A stretch of DNA of 40,372 nt, taken from Perkinsus marinus ATCC 50983 (Eukaryota > Perkinsozoa > Perkinsida > Perkinsidae). The stretch covers positions 1-40,372 of the forward strand of contig NW_003216986.1 in the NCBI RefSeq assembly GCF_000006405.1, written 5' to 3'. The position numbers and the translations under genes were made by a program. The notes beneath the pieces were generated by a model that ran no database searches, was not told the DNA's origin, and saw nothing but the letters and a program-made list of their open reading frames with translations. Of the stretch, positions 35,701 to 40,372 are shown piece by piece; position 1 is the stretch's first letter, and each line of letters starts with the position of its first letter.

Positions 35701-36459
35701 ATGTAGTAATTGAGCGATATACAACACTAACAATAACATGCAAAGTTGATGCCTGTATACCGAGCTGAGCTGGCGACATCATTTCACCCGACCAAATTGC
35801 GCACACTGCGAGTATTCTCATCAGTGTTGTAATACATGTTTGCTTTCCTTAGCTGAGCTCAGGACTTTCCTCACAAATGTAAACAGCTCACACATAAATT
35901 CCGGTAGTAGAAGTGTACAAAAACCAACAAGAAGTGCCCAAAATTTCCACGGCATTCTTATATTGTCGGCAACACATGTAGTTGACCATGTGCATATTTT
36001 GTCATACTGTGTCGAGAGTGATCAGCTCTGTTACCCTCAGTGGAGCGTTTCAAAATCCCCCTAGTCTCACCAGAGCAAGCTCTGGTCATGTACAGGGCGA
36101 CCAACAGCAGTCTAAGTGGTCCCTATTACTACCTGTCCCATAAAGTCTCCTTTTATAGTTACAATAGGCAAGCTTATACCCTGGAAAAAGCATGCATACG
36201 CAGTAACCACTAATAGCAGCAATACGTTAAACCTACAACAACCAGTCACCATCATCATGACCTCCATAACATGCCGCAACTACCGCGCAAAGTAGAAGAT
36301 ATGCAAAGCACATCGCCATAGTAGTCTCAATATACTCTTGATCATTCGAATCACCACAGCACCAGTACGCTCTTCCTCATCTTGCTGCCCGCGGGCCGTC
36401 GTCGTCGTCGTCGTCCGTAACCGATGACTTGGGCCATCCTCACCAACAACGGGTGACAT
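29737..36459 (-). CDS. Long PqiA-domain multi-pass membrane protein with extended C-terminus, many exons
   Basis: Start MSPVVGEDGPSHRLR at 36459; exon 1 36284-36459, exon 2 36133-36232. PqiA domain 1: a helix and strand (FQGISLPIVTIKGDFMGQ), ITKSTLESLENFFEEGFYLP, VLVLLCSVVVPIVKLLMML and KYQMLDIFVTVIMVAFLNQ. A linker follows with one CPSC pair. Domain 2: FFLYGACITFYIGLYWS, SLIVSQSTLGLFGMIDGLV, IPAVVFAVFALIVPCVQVGG and DWAMMDVFSVAMFTTLISL. Two PqiA domains match bacterial PqiA, an inner-membrane partner of MCE lipid-transport proteins. A long charged linker (32400-31050) follows, then another helix (AVSWGIFFIVW) and a cysteine-containing domain (NLPLINGALQDALPSSLG, LENIYLSVPKENRLALSIEG) of unknown fold. 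Most introns are 35-52 nt; larger ones hold MITEs. Exact exon joins are incomplete and the 3' end is uncertain. Confidence 0.75.
33689..33865 (-). mobile_element. hAT-like MITE in PqiA-like gene
   Basis: Plus strand reads CGGTGTGGGAGAGTATGCAC at the left and TTTCAGCACTG at the right. Both ends carry one or two changes from the consensus. It lies between exons of the PqiA-like gene; no clear target duplication. Confidence 0.8.
34250..34434 (-). mobile_element. hAT-like MITE in PqiA-like gene
   Basis: Left end CAGCGTAGGGAATTCTGCAC, right end ATTCCAACACTG. It sits in the intron after the exon encoding ATQVLWSMLPDRPQALYAQQ. Confidence 0.8.
34647..34882 (-). mobile_element. Two partial hAT-like MITEs, side by side
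   Basis: 34647-34768 has the left part (GATGGGAAGATATGCAAATG) and a shortened right part ending TTCCAATACT. 34770-34882 repeats the right part only (TTTCTACTCGAATTTGTATG to CCCCAGCACTT). Both lie in one intron of the PqiA-like gene, after the exon encoding LQTGFYYYLAFCLLSIGG. Confidence 0.7.
35443..35606 (-). mobile_element. hAT-like MITE with near-perfect target duplication, in PqiA-like gene
   Basis: Right end ATTCCAACACTG, left end degraded (CAATTCGGCGAAATATGCAT). Flanks ATTCTCAT (35435-35442) and ATACTCAT (35607-35614) match at 7 of 8. The likely splice donor GTAT is immediately beside the right end. Confidence 0.85.
35822..36009 (+). mobile_element. hAT-like MITE in PqiA-like gene
   Basis: Starts CAGTGTTGTAATACATGTTT and ends TTGTCATACTG. 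The left flank ATTCTCAT is the same octamer as at the copy at 35443; no matching right flank is seen. Confidence 0.8.
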
Positions 36460-37094
36460 ATGAGCTTAGAATTACACCTCTACCACATAGTGGTCACTTC
36501 TCGAGCTCAGGTTTACCCCCATAAATGACCAACTACAGCAAACTCGAGACCAACTCCTTCAAGGACAACATTCATCATCAACATGTGGACATTTCAGTGT
36601 ATGAGTCATTTAAATTTAAGTCTAAGGTTCATATTCGAGTAACTCGACAGTCGTCTTTGCCAACTTACTCACCTGATGCAAAGAACATAGCAATCGATAC
36701 CCCCACACAGTGTGGGTATATATGCACATGTGATGAAGATACTTTTGAGTAATTCAGCACTTCTACCCTAGTTCGTATATTAACTCCCATAGTAAGTTCA
36801 GCTGCGTAAAGCCAACATAGACTTCAAAACTGTGCGAACTTGGGAACGCACCACGTCGCGAGCCTACCATGTGGTCCTGATCGTCCTCAGCGACTACACT
36901 GCGGAGAGCATCGGTAGCCCCATGGGACAGGAACCACTCTCTCGCACTGAAATCACCACAGTACTATATGGACAACTAACACGTCTTATGATACCACTAC
37001 CTCGGTAACTCTTGTAAATGCGCCACCACCTGTATGACATGCCTTAGTACACTCCTCGAGGGCACGCCCGTCCTCAACTGCTCCAGAGCGTGCT
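36460..37094. other. Intergenic region upstream of the PqiA-like gene
   Basis: About 630 bp between the PqiA-like start and the ARM-like 3' end. It contains a shortened MITE (36708-36832). The PqiA-like promoter should lie near 36460-36700. Confidence 0.5.
36708..36832 (-). mobile_element. hAT-like MITE, internally deleted
   Basis: Left end CAGTGTGGGTATATATGCAC, right end CTTCAAAACTG, about 125 bp, roughly 45 bp shorter than full copies. Intergenic. Confidence 0.7.
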
Positions 37095-38500
37095 CTAGCA
37101 TATCAGTGCCAGACTCCCATACCTAGCCACTTTCGATGAGCTAGAATACCATCGTGCCAAGCGTATACCGCTTGGCATTCGCCCCCCTACTACTTCGTAT
37201 TTCACACGTCGCACGACCGTCAAACTAGCCGCCAGAGCCCACGCCACCTCCACGACCTTCCATGAGGAGTCTGGGCTCATTAATAAAGGCACGACCTTTT
37301 CAGTCTGAGACGGTAGGACCACCGACTCCGAGACATACCAAACGCCCAAGTGGCATTACAAAAGTCATCCCTGTCGTCATCGCTTCCTTAGCGTCAACCC
37401 CGACCAGGCTCACCTCGACCAGGAACTGCAGTGTCGTAACCAAAGTGGAATTAGTTGGCGATGGCGAGATCAACAAATATAGGCCGGGAAACTGAAGATG
37501 ACAGACGCAGGGATCGAACTCGGGTCTTAATCGAGGGCTTACACTGGCCGCAATCCTCCCCGCCTCACTCGGACCAAGAGCTATCATGTTAGCTAGGACT
37601 TCGAAGATCACCGAGCGAACTGACAAGAAGACTAATCCATCGCTATTCCTCGAGGTAATAGAAACCCCATGTTCGTTGAATCAACTGTGGATCAATTCAG
37701 AATCGATTTTAGCATCGTGTTATACGTATAATGAGCGATTCTGGAAACGATTCTGAGTTTCGCAATCGAACGATTTCTTGACACGATTTCAATCGTGTCT
37801 TGAACGACCCTAAAGAACTTATTCACGTCACATCCACACGTACTAGTTTCAAAGCAGTTCAGCACAAGACGAATTTCTAAACTGATGATTCATATCAATT
37901 TTCTTCCTAAATAAGTATTACTATCACTGCGTTCCTCCTCCGGACCTAGTGAGCTCCTAAATCTGATCCGGTCATACAGTAGAGTGAGGTAACTGATACG
38001 AAACGTATCCTACTGCATCTGGCTCTACTACTACTTCCTACCCAATCTCGAACAACCGAGCCGCCCCCTGGGCGAATCGTGATATCTCCAGCAATGTCAA
38101 TACCGTGGTGAGCCGAGTATTCCTATGAGGGAGAAAACTGATGTGTTATAGAAAGCTCAGCATCAACGAAGCGAATCGTGACTATAAGGCTTATGATCGT
38201 TAGACATGCCCGAGGGACTATCAGCCCACCAGCAACGGGAACTTAGTAATATCTCCTCTCCAATGAGAGTCTGTAACGCACTGCTACTATTCAGTATTCC
38301 AACCCGGCCAACAGTCGACCGGGAAATCCTATAAATGACCTGAGCCGGACCGTCCATATGACGAGCCTAACTGCCTCATACGTGCCTACCTTCATCGCGA
38401 GTAGCCTCATGTGGGTGTCCACATCGCCTTCACTGCTGAGCCTGGCCTTTTCCAGGTCCTGCAGGAAGCCCACGAGCATTTCTAATATACCACATTCGAT
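37095..38500 (-). CDS. ARM/HEAT-like helical repeat gene, partly resolved
   Basis: Several minus-strand exons with helical-repeat character: 38390-38500 (IECGILEMLVGFLQDLEKAR), joined in phase to the exon from 38339 (VIYRISRSTVGRVGILNSS). Further down come VRSVIFEVLANMIALGPSEA, FPGLYLLISPSPTNSTL, and TEKVVPLLMSPDSSWKVVEV with AWALAASLTVVRRVKYEVV, ending ALIC with TAG at 37095-37097. The pattern of amphipathic helices resembles armadillo or HEAT repeats, but no named family is recognised. An upstream exon (LSKTTAVQEA, near 38520-38585) joins in phase to 38500 across a 54-nt intron, so the gene begins further right. Whether the two exon groups are one gene is not certain; the part between 37630 and 38160 is unresolved. 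Confidence 0.5.
37668..37800. repeat. GATTC/AATCG-rich dyad cluster
   Basis: A short stretch with many GATTC, CGATT and AATCG words in both orientations. It includes the perfect dyad GACACGATTTCAATCGTGTC at 37780-37799. It lies in an unresolved part of the ARM-like gene, probably an intron or spacer. Confidence 0.7.
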
Positions 38501-39009
38501 CTGCAATAGAAATAATTTCTATAGCAAGCAACTGCATTTCTTAGAGTTACTACAGCTTCCTGAACAGCCGTGGTTTTCGAAAGCTTCTCATCTAAATGCA
38601 CCAGAAGATTAAGTCGCGTGGTCCGAGGAGCAGTGTTAGGATGTTCATATTGGTATCTACCTCGACACTCATTTCCGAGTGATAAAATATGACTTACTTT
38701 AGTCGAGGTAGTTCCCAATTGCCAAACGCCACCTGGACATGCTCAGCTGGTTGAGCCTTCGGGTGATCCTATGGGAGTACTTTCCCCTTATCGAACAAGT
38801 ATATCACCTCACCTCAACGGCGAAGTCTGCAATGTGCCTGTCATTTGACGATCCGATTCTATTAGGAACATGTCGACGGCCTAGGAGGTTATTAGAGGGC
38901 CCTCCGAAAACCAACATGAGACAGAGAGTAACTGTAAGAGGCTGGTTTGTCTACTGAGGTTCCTAAGACAAGTAGTCTGAAGAAATCATACAGGTCTACC
39001 CCTACTCAA
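38501..39009. other. 5' part of the ARM-like gene and spacer
   Basis: Likely further ARM-like exons up to about 38655 (minus). Nothing is recognised between 38720 and the tandem array; an open frame at 38739-38957 (plus) has no motif. Confidence 0.35.
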
Positions 39010-39457
39010 ACTGTTACATAGACCTATGCTGTGTTACAAGGTAAACAGTTGATGAACTGTTACATAGACCTATGCTGTGTTACAAGGTAAACAGTTGATG
39101 AACTGTTACATAGACCTATGCTGTGTTACAAGGTAAACAGTTGATGAACTGTTACATAGACCGATGCTGTGTTACAAGGTAAACAGTTGATGAGCTGTTA
39201 CATAGACCTATGCTGTGTTACAAGGTAAACAGTTGATGAACTGTTACATAGACCTATGCCGTGTTACAAGGTAAACAGTTGATGAACTGTTACATAGACC
39301 TATGCCGTGTTACAAGGTAAACAGTTGATGAACTGTTACATAGACCTATGCCGTGTTACAAAGTGAACAGTTGATGAACTGTTACATAGACCTATGCCGT
39401 GTTACAAAGTGAACAGTTGATGAACTGTTACATAGACCTATGCCGTGTTACAAGGTT
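39010..39457. repeat. 46-bp tandem repeat array, nine full units plus one partial
   Basis: Unit starts fall at 39010, 39056, 39102, 39148, 39194, 39240, 39286, 39332, 39378 and 39424, with no spacers. Each unit contains two dyads: CATAG-AC-CTATG and AACAGTT-GATG-AACTGTT, the latter spanning the unit junction. Variants are ordered: units 1-5 read TGCTGTG, units 6-10 read TGCCGTG, and units 8-9 read AAAGTGAAC for AAGGTAAAC. This points to local unit amplification. Confidence 0.97.
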
Positions 39458-39716
39458 TAGAAAAACTTGGCCAAAGAATGAAGTCGTTCCTGTTTCCATC
39501 CTGATATTTTCCATTTGATACAATACAGCGTCTACTAAGTATAGTTTAGTACAGATCTGGTTGACACCGATTCGGCGTAATCCGGGCGAGACCTGTTTTA
39601 GCCCGTAAAAGCGTAAAAGGCCGCTGTAAAAGTTGGTATAATTCGCGCTCGCCCAACACCAATCGATCGTGTCTCTCCCAAGAGACAAATAATCCTCATT
39701 CTACTTCGCACTAACG

Positions 39717-40343
39717 ATGCGGTATCACTGCGTGCTTCACGTGCTAGCTGTGGTGCTACTACACGCTGACTTCAGCTTGGGGTCTTATAGCAGCCACTCG
39801 TTCCGACAGCATGGAAAAGAGCGTTCGACTAATAAGGGTTCTCTGCGTACGTCGTCATCCACCGACACCCGTCCAAGTAGTTCCAGTTCGAGTCCCTCTG
39901 GGAGATTGAGGTCTGGTGGATCGCGTTCTTCTGGGAGTACATCATCAAACGTATGGTCGACCAGCAGTGGTGAGCTCTCTCCTACGAGCACCAACATTCC
40001 AAGGAGTCGTACCTATAAGGCTGAGGGATGCCCTTTCCTATATGGAACGATTATTGACCATCCCCACAGCGATACTACTGGGTACCTTGATATCTCATGG
40101 AAAGTCATCCGCCCTAACTATTACGGTGGGAGAAATATTCAACAAGACGTGACCCTAAAGAATGTGAAGTACTCCGATGCGAAAGTGTCAGTGTTAAGTG
40201 GTCCTTCAACTAAATTTCTCGATGTTCATTTGACAGATGAGCAACACAAGCGAGTGTTGTCGTATGGTCTTTTCAGTGGGACTTCGAGGGAGCAAACATC
40301 TTTTCTAGGCGTCTCGCGGAGCCCTCTGTCAAGTCACATATAA
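39717..40343 (+). CDS. Predicted secreted protein, unrecognised family
   Basis: Single-exon frame of 208 residues from ATG to TAA. The N-terminus MRYHCVLHVLAVVLLHADFS is a clear signal peptide. It is followed by a low-complexity Ser/Thr/Arg/Gly segment (about residues 25-95) and a more ordered C-terminal part (YKAEGCPFLYGTIIDHPHSD, YLDISWKVIRPNYYGG, TKFLDVHLTDEQHKRVLSYG). No membrane anchor is seen after the signal. I recognise no domain. The lack of introns contrasts with its neighbours. It starts 260 bp after a 46-bp tandem array. The second half could be a small beta-rich domain; this is a guess. Confidence 0.6.
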   Translation: MRYHCVLHVLAVVLLHADFSLGSYSSHSFRQHGKERSTNKGSLRTSSSTDTRPSSSSSSPSGRLRSGGSRSSGSTSSNVWSTSSGELSPTSTNIPRSRTYKAEGCPFLYGTIIDHPHSDTTGYLDISWKVIRPNYYGGRNIQQDVTLKNVKYSDAKVSVLSGPSTKFLDVHLTDEQHKRVLSYGLFSGTSREQTSFLGVSRSPLSSHI

Positions 40344-40372
40344 TCTATAACCCTACATCCTTCGGGGAACGC

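Noticed and set aside
37493..37580. tRNA-like B-box (GAGTTCGATCC on the minus strand)
   Set aside because: No acceptor, D or anticodon stem can be built around it; the T stem does not pair. It lies in a plausible short intron of the ARM-like gene.
39010..39457. CRISPR-like array
   Set aside because: Units are contiguous with no spacers, and the genome is eukaryotic; this is an ordinary tandem repeat.

Overview
Eukaryotic nuclear DNA from a protist, most probably a perkinsid or dinoflagellate-lineage alveolate (Perkinsus-like). This placement is an inference, not proven here. It rests on many short GT-AG introns of about 40-55 nt in almost every gene, compact gene spacing on both strands, standard stop codons (TAA, TAG and TGA all used), and the gene content: a KUP/HAK potassium transporter, a eukaryotic PqiA-type protein and SpoVS-like proteins. 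Open-frame predictions cut most genes into pieces. I rebuilt the exons by eye from splice sites, reading phase and family motifs.

Layout. Positions 1-4096 and 8342-12446 are two copies of a direct segmental duplication. Each carries a SpoVS-like gene and an LPCAT-type acyltransferase gene (LPCAT-A), both on the minus strand. Between them lies a plus-strand GH30 glucosylceramidase gene (5568-8074). The right-hand copy continues into a divergent second acyltransferase gene (LPCAT-B, 12396-13883), which holds a 100-N assembly gap and a trinucleotide microsatellite. The left-hand copy has only the last codons of LPCAT-B and then breaks at a truncated transposon. A KUP potassium transporter with 18 exons follows (15205-19361, plus). 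Next come ribosomal protein uL13/RPL13A (minus), a small TIM chaperone (plus), a TLC-domain membrane protein (plus), tRNA-Leu(CAG) (minus) and a METTL9/DREV-type methyltransferase (25506-27924, minus). After these are two unrecognised minus-strand genes, a very long PqiA-domain membrane protein gene (about 29737-36459, minus), an ARM/HEAT-like gene (minus), a 46-bp tandem repeat array (39010-39457) and a predicted secreted protein (39717-40343, plus).

The most striking repeated structure is a short dispersed element of about 130-190 bp, present at least 13 times. Its ends read CAGTGTTGGA and TCCCACACTG. Several copies have 8-bp target duplications, which fits a non-autonomous hAT-like MITE. 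Many copies lie inside introns. In the GH30 gene the target duplication spans the splice acceptor, so the present acceptor appears to be the duplicated copy of the old one.

Several genes point to membrane lipid metabolism (two LPCAT types, GH30 glucosylceramidase, TLC domain, PqiA-like), but I see no evidence that they form one pathway. Candidates for undescribed biology are the PqiA protein with its long C-terminal extension, the tandem SpoVS-like protein, the intron-associated MITE family and the gene-conversion tract between the LPCAT paralogues.
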